64,000 nucleotides of DNA, taken from positions 496,001 through 560,000 of the forward strand of contig CAWCOF010000009.1 in the NCBI GenBank assembly GCA_963797005.1, read 5' to 3'. Shown here in pieces: positions 35,096-42,156 of the stretch. Numbering within the stretch: the first letter of the stretch is position 1; each line of letters opens with the position of its first letter. This DNA comes from AWTP1-13 sp963797005. GTDB lineage: Bacteria; Pseudomonadota; Alphaproteobacteria; Rhizobiales; Hyphomicrobiaceae. The notes beneath the pieces are model-generated. The model was given only the letters and a program-made list of their open reading frames with translations, ran no database searches and was not told the DNA's origin. The translations under genes were made by a program, and so were the position numbers.

Positions 35096-35980
35096 ATGCT
35101 GCCCAACGAACGACTGGCCTACTCCGCGATTACCGAGCGGCCGGCGCTCGCGCTGCCCGACGGCGCGCGCCTCGCGGTGTGGGTGATCGTCAACGTCGAG
35201 GAGTGGGACATCCGCCAGACCATGCCGCGCACGGTGATCACGCCGCCGGCGGGCGGGGCGCCGATGCCGGACATCCCGAACTGGTCCTGGCACGAGTACG
35301 GCAACCGCGTCGGCTTCTGGCGCCTGCTCTCCATCATCGACGAGGCCCGCATTCCCGCGGTGCTCGCCATCAACGGCTGCGCGATTGCCGCCTACGAGCC
35401 GATCGCGCGCGCGGCGCGGGACCGCGGCTGGGAGTTCATGGGCCACGGCTTCACGCAGAAGAGCATGCAAAAGGTGGAGAACGAGGCCGACGACATTGCG
35501 CGCACCACCCAGGCGATCCAGAGCTTCACCGGGCAGCGTCCGCGCGGGTGGCTCGGCCCAGGCCTGACGGAGACCTGGGAGACGCCCGACCTGCTCAGCG
35601 AAGCAGGCTACGAGTACGTATGCGACTGGGTGCTCGACGACCAGCCGGTGGTGCTCAAGACGCGGTCGGGCGCCATCGTCAACGTGCCCTACACGCAGGA
35701 GTGCAACGACGTGGCGATGATGCTGATCCAGCATCACAAGGCTTCCGAGTATGCCGACCGCGCCATCGACCAGTTCGAGCAGCTCTACCGGGACGCGGCG
35801 GGCTCCGCCCGCGTGATGGCGCTGGTCGTCCACCCCTACATCATGGGCGCGCCGCACCGGGCGAAGTATTTCCGCAAGGCCGTGCAGCACATCCGCGGCG
35901 CGAGCGACGTCGTGTTCTGGACCGGCGCGCAGATCCTCGACTGGTACAAGGCCGAGCGATCGCGCCTGGGCTTGGTTTGA
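35096..35980 (+). CDS. polysaccharide deacetylase family protein (PuuE-like)
   Basis: A 294-residue cytoplasmic-type NodB-fold hydrolase. VIVNVEEWD supplies the metal-binding acidic residue position; WHEYGNRVGFWRLLSIIDEA, RIPAVLAINGCAIAAYEP, RGWEFMGHGFTQKSM (His ligand) and RPRGWLGPGLTETWETPDLL follow the allantoinase PuuE/peptidoglycan-deacetylase-like family. No signal peptide, which favours a small-molecule amidase (allantoinase-like) over a wall enzyme. Start at MLPNERLAYS, with GGGAGAG eight bases upstream. Confidence 0.85.
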   Translation: MLPNERLAYSAITERPALALPDGARLAVWVIVNVEEWDIRQTMPRTVITPPAGGAPMPDIPNWSWHEYGNRVGFWRLLSIIDEARIPAVLAINGCAIAAYEPIARAARDRGWEFMGHGFTQKSMQKVENEADDIARTTQAIQSFTGQRPRGWLGPGLTETWETPDLLSEAGYEYVCDWVLDDQPVVLKTRSGAIVNVPYTQECNDVAMMLIQHHKASEYADRAIDQFEQLYRDAAGSARVMALVVHPYIMGAPHRAKYFRKAVQHIRGASDVVFWTGAQILDWYKAERSRLGLV

Positions 35981-35997
35981 GGTTGAGTTGCGCGGAG

Positions 35998-36144
35998 CTA
36001 CGCCGCGGCAAAGCGGCCAATGCTGAGTTTTTCAGCCGCGCGCTCCGCGCCCCAGGCATCGTGGTTGGCTTGAAGGTTCAACCAGAACCGCGCACTGTTC
36101 CCGAATGCGAGGCTCAGGCAGCGCAAAACGCCCATCCGGTCGAT
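35998..36144 (-). pseudogene. higA: higA antitoxin remnant (C-terminal part)
   Basis: An open stretch whose product contains MGVLRCLSLAFGNSARFWLN and LQANHDAWGAERAAEKL, matching the C-terminal helices of HigA-family XRE antitoxins (LSxxFGxSxxFWLNLQxxYDL). The N-terminal helix-turn-helix region cannot be found upstream in this or another frame, so only about 45-48 residues remain. It is downstream of the higB remnant on the same strand. Confidence 0.65.
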
Positions 36145-36468
36145 GACGAAGATTACGAAGAGCGCCTCTCACTTGCCCTGAGGCCATAGGCCGCTGGTCT
36201 GGCGGGAGATGCAACGAGATGTCAAGCCCAGGCAGGAACGAAGCGCGACGGCTATGTCCGCAGTTTCCTACACGCATGACGCCCTTAAGAAACATTCTAT
36301 CTGCCGCAGAGGTGAGCGAGGAACTGGCCGCTATTGGGCGAGTACAGGCAAGGTCGACCCGCAGGGACGTACTCACCGGCACATGGTCAGTCGGCTCCAT
36401 ATCCAGTTGACGGTTCCACTCAAGTTCCCTGGAAGGGAACAGGTACTCGATGCTTGAGACCAAGTAGC
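36145..36468. other. decayed region between higB and higA remnants
   Basis: About 320 bases without a supported gene. It should have held the end of higB and the start of higA but neither is recognisable. A 146-residue open frame across it on the minus strand has no family resemblance and overlaps both remnants in another frame, so it is not called. Confidence 0.5.
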
Positions 36469-36681
36469 TCATTGAGGATCGTCCATTGCGTACTGGCCCT
36501 TCCGATTGCCCTTCAACGCGTGGAAGCCATAGGTCGGCAGCCGCATATCTTCCGGAGTGCCTGCCGCATCCAGGGATGACAACAGCTCATGTACGCGTTC
36601 GATCCATTCCGGCTTGATGCCCCTCTCGGCGCCTTTGATCCAATAGTCGCGAAGGGGCCTGCTCTTGAAGCTCCTGATCAT
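36469..36681 (-). pseudogene. higB: higB-type toxin, C-terminally truncated
   Basis: A 70-residue product MIRSFKSRPLRDYWIKGAER ... EWIERVHELLSSLDAAGTPEDM ... GFHALKGNRKGQYAM, the N-terminal three-quarters of a RelE/HigB mRNA endonuclease (normally about 92 residues). It ends DDPQ-stop, where the family has the NWRITF...DYH C-terminus carrying catalytic residues, so it is probably inactive. A palindromic operator-like site overlaps its start. GC content is lower than its neighbours. Confidence 0.78.
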
Positions 36682-36702
36682 ATGTAATTAATCTCATTAC
36701 AT
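36682..36702. promoter_or_regulatory. palindromic operator upstream of higB
   Basis: ATGTAAT-TAATCTC-ATTACAT: perfect 7-bp arms with a 7-bp spacer in an AT-rich patch directly before the higB start codon. It is the expected position for HigA autorepression. It also contains the stop codon (36697-36699) of the upstream histidine kinase frame. Confidence 0.6.
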
Positions 36703-38124
36703 GTCAACGGTTGCATCTACGCAAAAAGGATGTCCCGAGTCCGGGAAGAATGGGTGCAGGAGCAAAAAGACCTGCGAAATCATGTGGGAGTGGCAAGCAA
36801 CCTCGGTCGGCGCTCTGTGCTGGCCGCCGACCTTGCTACGCAAGGCCGTTCGCTTGAGCCGTCGATCAGGCGGTGCCGCGCGCGGCGACGCGGCAGGCAG
36901 GGTCACGGCGATGGCGCTGGGGCGGGCGGCGGTGCCGACCCAGGCGGCATCGCCGCCGTGCCGGCGGGCGATCTGGCGCACGAGCGTGAGGCCGAGGCCG
37001 GTGCCGGAAGCGGCGGCACCGGTGCGGAAGAACGGCGAGAAGATGCGCTCGCGGTCGCGCTCCGCCACGCCGGCACCGCGGTCGCTGATGGTGATCACGG
37101 CTTCATGCCCGCGCGGGCGAACCTCGACCTCGATCGGCGGCGCCCCGTGCCGCTCGGCATTCTCGATGAGGTTGCGCACCAGGCGGCGCAGCAGCGTCCG
37201 GTCTCCAAGCACGAAGACAGGCACGCCGCCGACGGTGCAATGCTCGAAGCGCGCGCCCTCCTCGGCGGCGAGCGCCAGCAGGTCGATCTCCTCGCGGGTG
37301 CCCAGGCCCTTGACCGCATCGAGGCGGCTCGAGAGCAGGATCTCGTCGATCAGGGCATCGAGCTCGGCGATGTCGCGCTCGAGCTCCGCCTTGCGCTTGG
37401 GATCGGCGCTCTCCTTGAGGAACTCGACGCCGAGGCGGATGCGCGACAGCGGCGTGCGCAGCTCATGCGAGGCGTTCGCCAGCAGCAGCTTGTGCGAGGC
37501 GACCAGCTCCTCGATGTGCGCGGCGGAACGATTGAAGCTCTGGGCGAGGCGCGCCACCTCGTCCTTGCCCTTCACCTCGACCCGGGCGGCAAGGTCGCCG
37601 GCGCCGAGCGATTCCACGCCTGTCTGCAGCCGCTCGAGCCGACGCGTCAGGCGGCGCGCCAGCGGATAGGCGCAGATGGCGATCACCAGGGCGATGCCGC
37701 CGAGGATGGCGAGGATGCGCAGCAGGGGCGGGCGACGGCCGGGTGCGCGCGCTACGATCCAGCGGTCGTCAGGCAGGCGGATGGCCCAAGCGGCGCCGCC
37801 GGGTCCATACACCCAGCCGCCGCTCATCCGCCGCCGCGGCGACGGCACAGGGTGGCCGGCGCTGGCGATGCGGCGGCGGTCCACATCGAACAGGGCGAGA
37901 TCGACGCGGAGACGTGCATGCAGGCGGTCGATGGCTGCCTGCTGCGCCGCCGCGCCCCTCTCGGCGGGGGGCACCAGCGCGGCCGCAAGCTCGCCGCCCA
38001 TCTCGAAGGCCTGCTCGGCAGGCGAGGGGTCGAGCGCGAAGCGCCACAATGCGCCGGCGGCCAGGACGACCAGCACCAGGCTGGCAACGATCGTCAGGTA
38101 GAACTGCCGATAGAGGCGGCTCAT
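36697..38124 (-). CDS. sensor histidine kinase
   Basis: A 475-residue two-component kinase starting MSRLYRQFYLTIVASLVLVV. First helix residues about 8-28, periplasmic sensor, second helix LLRILAILGGIALVIAICAY, HAMP (LARRLTRRLERLQTGVESLG), H-box ASHELRTPLSRI (His220), N-box LIENAERHG, G-boxes DRGAGV and GTGLGLTLV. The catalytic domain ends near IAVTLPAAS; a further 60 residues form an unrelated tail that stops inside the higB operator. Downstream of its response regulator (stop 38130, start 38124). Confidence 0.93.
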   Translation of the reverse strand: MSRLYRQFYLTIVASLVLVVLAAGALWRFALDPSPAEQAFEMGGELAAALVPPAERGAAAQQAAIDRLHARLRVDLALFDVDRRRIASAGHPVPSPRRRMSGGWVYGPGGAAWAIRLPDDRWIVARAPGRRPPLLRILAILGGIALVIAICAYPLARRLTRRLERLQTGVESLGAGDLAARVEVKGKDEVARLAQSFNRSAAHIEELVASHKLLLANASHELRTPLSRIRLGVEFLKESADPKRKAELERDIAELDALIDEILLSSRLDAVKGLGTREEIDLLALAAEEGARFEHCTVGGVPVFVLGDRTLLRRLVRNLIENAERHGAPPIEVEVRPRGHEAVITISDRGAGVAERDRERIFSPFFRTGAAASGTGLGLTLVRQIARRHGGDAAWVGTAARPSAIAVTLPAASPRAAPPDRRLKRTALRSKVGGQHRAPTEVACHSHMISQVFLLLHPFFPDSGHPFCVDATVDM

Positions 38125-38129
38125 CGCCT

Positions 38130-38816
38130 TCAGTCCTGTGCCTTGGCGAAGACGTAGCCCGCCCCGCGCACCGTGATGACCCGCCGCGGCTTCTTGGGAT
38201 CGTCCTCGATGGCGGCACGGATGCGCGAGACGTGCACGTCGATGGAGCGGTCGAAGGCCTCGTGCGGCTGCGCCTTGGTGGTGTCCATCAGCGCCTCGCG
38301 CGACATGACCCGGCCGGCATGCTCGGCCAGCGTCAGGAGCAGGTCGAACTGGTAGGAGGTGAGCGTGCGGCCCTCCCCGTCGAGCCGGACCTCGCGCGCG
38401 CCGCGATCGATCTCCAGCCGGCCGAAGCGCAGCACGTCGCGGTCCGGGCCGGCCTTGCCGCGGCGCAGGATGGCTTTGAGGCGCGCCAGCAGCTCGCGCG
38501 GCTCGAAGGGCTTGGGCAGGTAGTCGTCGGCGCCCATCTCCAGGCCGACGATGCGGTCCATGGCATCGCCGCGCGCGGTGAGCATGAGGATCGGTGTGGC
38601 GGCGCGTGCGCGGATCTTGCGGCACACGTCGAGGCCGTCCATGTCGGGCAGCATCAGGTCGAGGACGATGGCGTCGACCGCCTCGCGGGCGTGGAGAGCG
38701 AGGCCGGCCGCGCCGCTGTCGGCGCGCAGGGTGCGAAAGCCCGCGCCGTCGAGATAGTCGCGCACCATGCCGGCGAGGCGGGCGTCGTCTTCGATGATGA
38801 GGATGCGATCGGTCAC
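38130..38816 (-). CDS. OmpR-family response regulator
   Basis: A 228-residue regulator. Receiver: ILIIEDDARLA (acidic pocket), VLDLMLPDMDG (phospho-acceptor Asp53), MLTARGD, YLPKPFEP (Lys102). Winged helix: LTSYQFDLLLTLAEHAGRVMSREAL, SIDVHVSRIRAAIEDDP, ITVRGAGYVF. Pairs with the histidine kinase downstream and a Spy/CpxP-like gene upstream, suggesting control of an envelope or metal stress response. Confidence 0.96.
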   Translation of the reverse strand: MTDRILIIEDDARLAGMVRDYLDGAGFRTLRADSGAAGLALHAREAVDAIVLDLMLPDMDGLDVCRKIRARAATPILMLTARGDAMDRIVGLEMGADDYLPKPFEPRELLARLKAILRRGKAGPDRDVLRFGRLEIDRGAREVRLDGEGRTLTSYQFDLLLTLAEHAGRVMSREALMDTTKAQPHEAFDRSIDVHVSRIRAAIEDDPKKPRRVITVRGAGYVFAKAQD

Positions 38817-38882
38817 GGCGCCATTCTAGTCGCGGGGGCGGCGGCGCGGCAGGCCATTCCGCGATTGGTTGCGGGGCTGCGA

Positions 38883-38898
38883 TGTTTCACGTGAAACA
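38883..38898. promoter_or_regulatory. parS: parS site 1
   Basis: TGTTTCACGTGAAACA, extending to the 20-bp palindrome GATGTTTCACGTGAAACATC (38881-38900). This is the conserved alphaproteobacterial ParB-binding/CTP-clamp loading sequence. It lies upstream of the response regulator gene. Confidence 0.95.
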
Positions 38899-38939
38899 TC
38901 GCACGCCACACTTGAGGCTCGCGCCGCGCTACAGGCGAC

Positions 38940-39060
38940 TGCTCCCCTCCCCCTAGCCGGGTGAGGGGGTAGTCGTGCCGCCCAATCTACCTCCACCCCT
39001 AACCCGGCTCGCCGCGCGAAGGGCGCGCGAAGCGCGCCCTCCCCGCAAGGGGAGGGTGGA
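38940..39060. repeat. CTCCCC-type intergenic repeats between parS 1 and 2
   Basis: CTCCCCTCCCCCTAGCCGGGTGAGGGGG and CCACCCCTAACCCGGCTCGC ... GAAGGGCGCGCGAAGCGCGCCCTC ... CCCCGCAAGGGGAGGGTGG form several nested hairpins. Close relatives occur at 44339-44470, 48775-48816 and 63761-63886. No gene is supported in 38817-39141 apart from this repeat and the two parS sites. Confidence 0.8.
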
Positions 39061-39093
39061 CCGGCTCGAGCAGGCGTCAGAGTGCCGCAGCGA

Positions 39094-39109
39094 TGTTTCA
39101 CGTGAAACA
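39094..39109. promoter_or_regulatory. parS: parS site 2
   Basis: Second perfect TGTTTCACGTGAAACA (20-bp palindrome with GATG/CATC flanks), 211 bases from site 1, just beyond the end of the Spy-like gene. Confidence 0.95.
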
Positions 39110-39141
39110 TCACGGGGTATTGCCGGCGGCCGCACCCAAGG

Positions 39142-39693
39142 TCAGCCGCGGTGCCAGGGTCGCCAGTGGCTCCGGCGCCATTGCACGAACGAGTCGACCT
39201 CGCGCCGCTGTTCCGGGGTCAGCACCTCGGCGGCGTCGCCCAGGGACTTGGCGATGCGCTTGCTCGCGGCCTCGGCCAGCGCCATCTGCTCGACGCGGAA
39301 GGCCTCGATGGCCGCGCGGTCGACGGTGGGCTGGGTGAGCAGCTCCCGCGCGCGCTCGCGGGCGGCGCGTGCCTTGTCGCGCATCGGCAGGAGGTCCGTC
39401 ACCGTATCCTTGGCGATGGTGCGCAACTTGCCCTGCTGCTCGGCCGTGGCGTCGAGCTCGATCGCCATGTGACGCACGGCGCGGTCGGCGCGTTCCGCTG
39501 CTTGCGCAGGATCGAGCGGGCCCATGAATGCACGTTCGCGCCAGAAGCCAGGACCGAAGCCTGGACCGTGGCCGACGGCCTGGGAGGCGGCGGCACCCGT
39601 CAGCGCCGCCAGAACGGCAATGGTGGTGACGAACAGCCATCCGCGCCCGCGGCGTGGAGCCGGGGCGGAAGCGGGGTCGGATTGATCGGACAT
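39142..39693 (-). CDS. Spy/CpxP-like periplasmic stress protein
   Basis: A 183-residue protein starting MSDQSDPASA after GGAGAG. One N-terminal hydrophobic segment (GWLFVTTIAVLAALTGAAAS) anchors or exports it. The rest is helical: AERADRAVRHMAIELDATAE, LTQPTVDRAAIEAFRVEQMA and VLTPEQRREVDSFVQWR carry the LTxxQR pattern of Spy/CpxP heavy-metal sensor proteins. It probably forms an operon with the downstream response regulator and kinase, modulating signalling or chaperoning periplasmic proteins. Confidence 0.85.
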   Translation of the reverse strand: MSDQSDPASAPAPRRGRGWLFVTTIAVLAALTGAAASQAVGHGPGFGPGFWRERAFMGPLDPAQAAERADRAVRHMAIELDATAEQQGKLRTIAKDTVTDLLPMRDKARAARERARELLTQPTVDRAAIEAFRVEQMALAEAASKRIAKSLGDAAEVLTPEQRREVDSFVQWRRSHWRPWHRG

Positions 39694-39831
39694 TGAGCTC
39701 TCCATTGGTCTTGTCTCGGCCGTCGTGGCCAGACTTGATCTGGGAGAGCCGCGTTTCGCGCGCTTGTGGGGAATGTAAAGTTTTGTGAAGCGAGCGGCAG
39801 ATGCCGCTCGCCGGCAGGTCCAGGTAGGCGA

Positions 39832-40266
39832 TCAGCAGCCGGCGATGCAGGTTACGCCGCCGGTGTACTCCGTCGTCTTGCCGAGGGGGACGGGCTCATA
39901 GACGGGTGACCCCTGGGTGGTTTGCGCCGCCTGCTCGGCAGCGAGCACCGCCTGCGCCCTGGCCGCATGCGCGGCGGCAGAGCCCTGTAGCGGCGGCTTG
40001 GCCTTTCCATTCTTGTCGTCGGTGGCACTGGCACTGGAGGACGAGCCGCTACGGCCAAAGTGCAGCCTGATCGGCGGCCTGCGGTGCTCGGTGATGTCGT
40101 CGGTCCTGTTCACGTGCCGGGCGGCTCGCGAGCGGTGGTGGTAGTGGTAGCGGAACTTGAAGCGGCCTGCCTCGGCCGGCGCGGTGTCCAGCGGCAAGGT
40201 GCCGACGGCCATCAGGAGGGCCAGGGGCAACGCGGCGGCGCGCGATGTGCGGGAGCGTGAACGCAT
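39832..40266 (-). CDS. exported hypothetical protein
   Basis: A 144-residue protein, not recognised. Signal peptide RTSRAAALPLALLMAVGTLP ... APAEA, then a basic His-rich stretch (GRFKFRYHYHHRSRAARH), a low-complexity Ser/Ala middle and a C-terminus TTEYTGGVTCIAGC with two cysteines. Probably periplasmic. Bounded upstream by the composite palindromic element. Confidence 0.65.
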   Translation of the reverse strand: MRSRSRTSRAAALPLALLMAVGTLPLDTAPAEAGRFKFRYHYHHRSRAARHVNRTDDITEHRRPPIRLHFGRSGSSSSASATDDKNGKAKPPLQGSAAAHAARAQAVLAAEQAAQTTQGSPVYEPVPLGKTTEYTGGVTCIAGC

Positions 40267-40293
40267 GATACCGGCTCCGTACGGGACGGACTT

Positions 40294-40440
40294 AGAGCAG
40301 GATCGCTTCGGATGGAATCGCCGTGCCTCGATGGCGACGTTTCGGCCGAAGCGTGAATCCTGCTCTATTCAGTAAACTGAGAGCAAGATTCACGTTCCAT
40401 GATCGAAGCAAAGGGCTTCGATCAGAAACGATCTTGCTCT
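40294..40440. repeat. composite palindromic element, copy B (inverted)
   Basis: Module 2 (40294-40366: AGAGCAGGATCGCTTCGG ... GAAGCGTGAATCCTGCTCT) followed by module 1 (40380-40440: AGAGCAAGATTCACGTTCC ... GATCAGAAACGATCTTGCTCT). This is the reverse complement of the 12404-12551 arrangement, with the same order, length and spacing. Confidence 0.9.
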
Positions 40441-40557
40441 AGACGGCCGCCAGTCTACGGAGAGGGCTCTAAATCTTTGTTAACCGCGCTGCACTCTATC
40501 CAGCCCAGGTCACAGCAATCAGAAGCCGAGCTTTGTGGCCGGCATCCGTAGCACGCG

Positions 40558-41895
40558 TCACTTGCCGATGCAGAACCGGCCGAAGATCTCGCCCAGCACG
40601 TCCTCCACGTCCACCGCACCCGTAATCCGCCCGAGCGAGGCCGCGGCGCGTCGCAGGTCCTCGGCCCTGAGCTCGACCTCCTCGAGGGGCGAGGCGAGAA
40701 ACGTGGTCAGCGCCGCCCGGCAGCCGATGAGGTGCTGGCGGTGGCGCGCCTGGGTCAGGGCCGGGCCCTCGTCGGTGCCGATGCGCGTCCGCGCCCGTGC
40801 CGCAATCTGGCGCGTCAGCGTGTCGAGGCCCGCCCCGGTGAGCGCCGAGACGGCGACCGCGCCTTCGGGCAGGCGCTGCCCGACGTTGCTGTCGAGCAGG
40901 TCGAGCTTGGTGACCACCACCAGCAGCCGGTCGAGGCGCAGTGAAAGCTGCTTCGGCGGTGCATCGAGGGCCGTGGCGTCGACCAGCCACAGCACCAGAT
41001 CGCCACCTTGCGCGCGGGCGAGCGCGCGCCGGATGCCCTCCTGCTCCACATTGCCCGATGTCTCGCGGATGCCGGCCGTGTCGCTGACCAGGATCGGCAA
41101 TCCGCCGAGATCGAGCTTCACCTCGAGTACGTCGCGCGTCGTGCCGGCCTCCGCGGAGACGATCGCCACGTCGCGCTGTGCGAGCGCGTTGAGCAGGGTG
41201 GACTTGCCGACGTTTGGCGGCCCTGCGAGCACGACCTGAAAACCGTCCCTGATCAGCTCGCCGCGATGCTCGTCCTCGAGATGGCGGTTGATCTGCGCGT
41301 GCAGCGCCTCGGCCTCGACGCGAGCCTGGCGCAGCGTATCCGCCGACACGCTGGCCTCGTCGGAAAAATCGATGGCTGCTTCCAGCAGTGCCAAGGCGCG
41401 CAGCATGCGCAGCCGCCAACCGTCATAAAGCCGCTGCAGCGCCCCTGCCGCCTGCTTGAGTGCCTGGCGCCGTTGCGCGGCCGTCTCGGCATCGATCAGG
41501 TCGGCAAGGCCTTCGGCTCCGGTGAGGTCGAGCTTGCCGTGCTCGAAGGCGCGGCGGGCAAACTCTCCAGGCTCGGCCAGGCGGCATCCGGCGATTGTGG
41601 CGATCGCTTCGAGCACGCCCTGGATCACCGCCCGTCCGCCGTGCACGTGGAGCTCGGCCATGTCCTCGCCGGTCTCGCTCTTCGGGCCGGGGAACCAGAG
41701 CACCAGCGCCTCATCGAGGACCTCGGCGGTGTGGGGATGCTTGACGTGCCGCAGGCTCGCGTAGCGGGGCCGCGGTCTCGGCGCAGCCATGCGATCGAGC
41801 ACGGTCTGTGCGGCAGGACCGGACAGGCGGAGGACGGCCACGCCGGCACGTCCGTGGCCGCTGGAAAGGGCGAAAATGGTGTCCCTGGCCGTCAT
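40558..41895 (-). CDS. mnmE: tRNA modification GTPase MnmE
   Basis: A 445-residue GTPase starting MTARDTIFALSSGHGRAGVA. N-terminal THF-binding domain (LHVHGGRAVIQGVLEAI; AEPGEFARRAFEHGKLDLT), helical domain, G domain with G1 AGPPNVGKST, G2 AGTTRD, G3 DTAGIRET, G4 TKLD, and the C-terminal FCIGK with its catalytic cysteine. Works with MnmG to make cmnm5U34 in tRNA. Here it is on the minus strand, opposite to rho, rsmG and parA, unlike the usual co-directional order. Confidence 0.97.
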   Translation of the reverse strand: MTARDTIFALSSGHGRAGVAVLRLSGPAAQTVLDRMAAPRPRPRYASLRHVKHPHTAEVLDEALVLWFPGPKSETGEDMAELHVHGGRAVIQGVLEAIATIAGCRLAEPGEFARRAFEHGKLDLTGAEGLADLIDAETAAQRRQALKQAAGALQRLYDGWRLRMLRALALLEAAIDFSDEASVSADTLRQARVEAEALHAQINRHLEDEHRGELIRDGFQVVLAGPPNVGKSTLLNALAQRDVAIVSAEAGTTRDVLEVKLDLGGLPILVSDTAGIRETSGNVEQEGIRRALARAQGGDLVLWLVDATALDAPPKQLSLRLDRLLVVVTKLDLLDSNVGQRLPEGAVAVSALTGAGLDTLTRQIAARARTRIGTDEGPALTQARHRQHLIGCRAALTTFLASPLEEVELRAEDLRRAAASLGRITGAVDVEDVLGEIFGRFCIGK

Positions 41896-42156
41896 GGAAC
41901 GAAGCTTGAGCAAATGAGCAGGTCGCGTGCGAAGCCGCCGGGCAGCGTGTCGTGGCGCGGCCCGACTGCCCGCCAATCGAGCATACGCTGTCACATTTGT
42001 CGCGCTTGTCACAGCGCCTTGTGTTTCGAGACCTCGAGCGGATGCGCGACGTGGGCGCCGCGTCGCGCCGCGTCTCTCGGCCGATCGCCCTTGTGCAGGC
42101 TTCGCGCTGACGGAGGTTAGGTTTCGTCACGCACCCGATCCGCGTTAGGCTGCCGC

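Noticed and set aside
34031..35980. 649-residue frame fusing a GNAT domain to a polysaccharide deacetylase
   Set aside because: The fusion exists only because the frame slips near 35010. The shifted frame gives the normal GNAT C-terminus and stop, and the deacetylase has its own ribosome site at 35081-35087.
36032..36472. 146-residue minus-strand frame between the higB and higA remnants
   Set aside because: No family resemblance, and it overlaps both remnants in a different frame; treated as decayed sequence.
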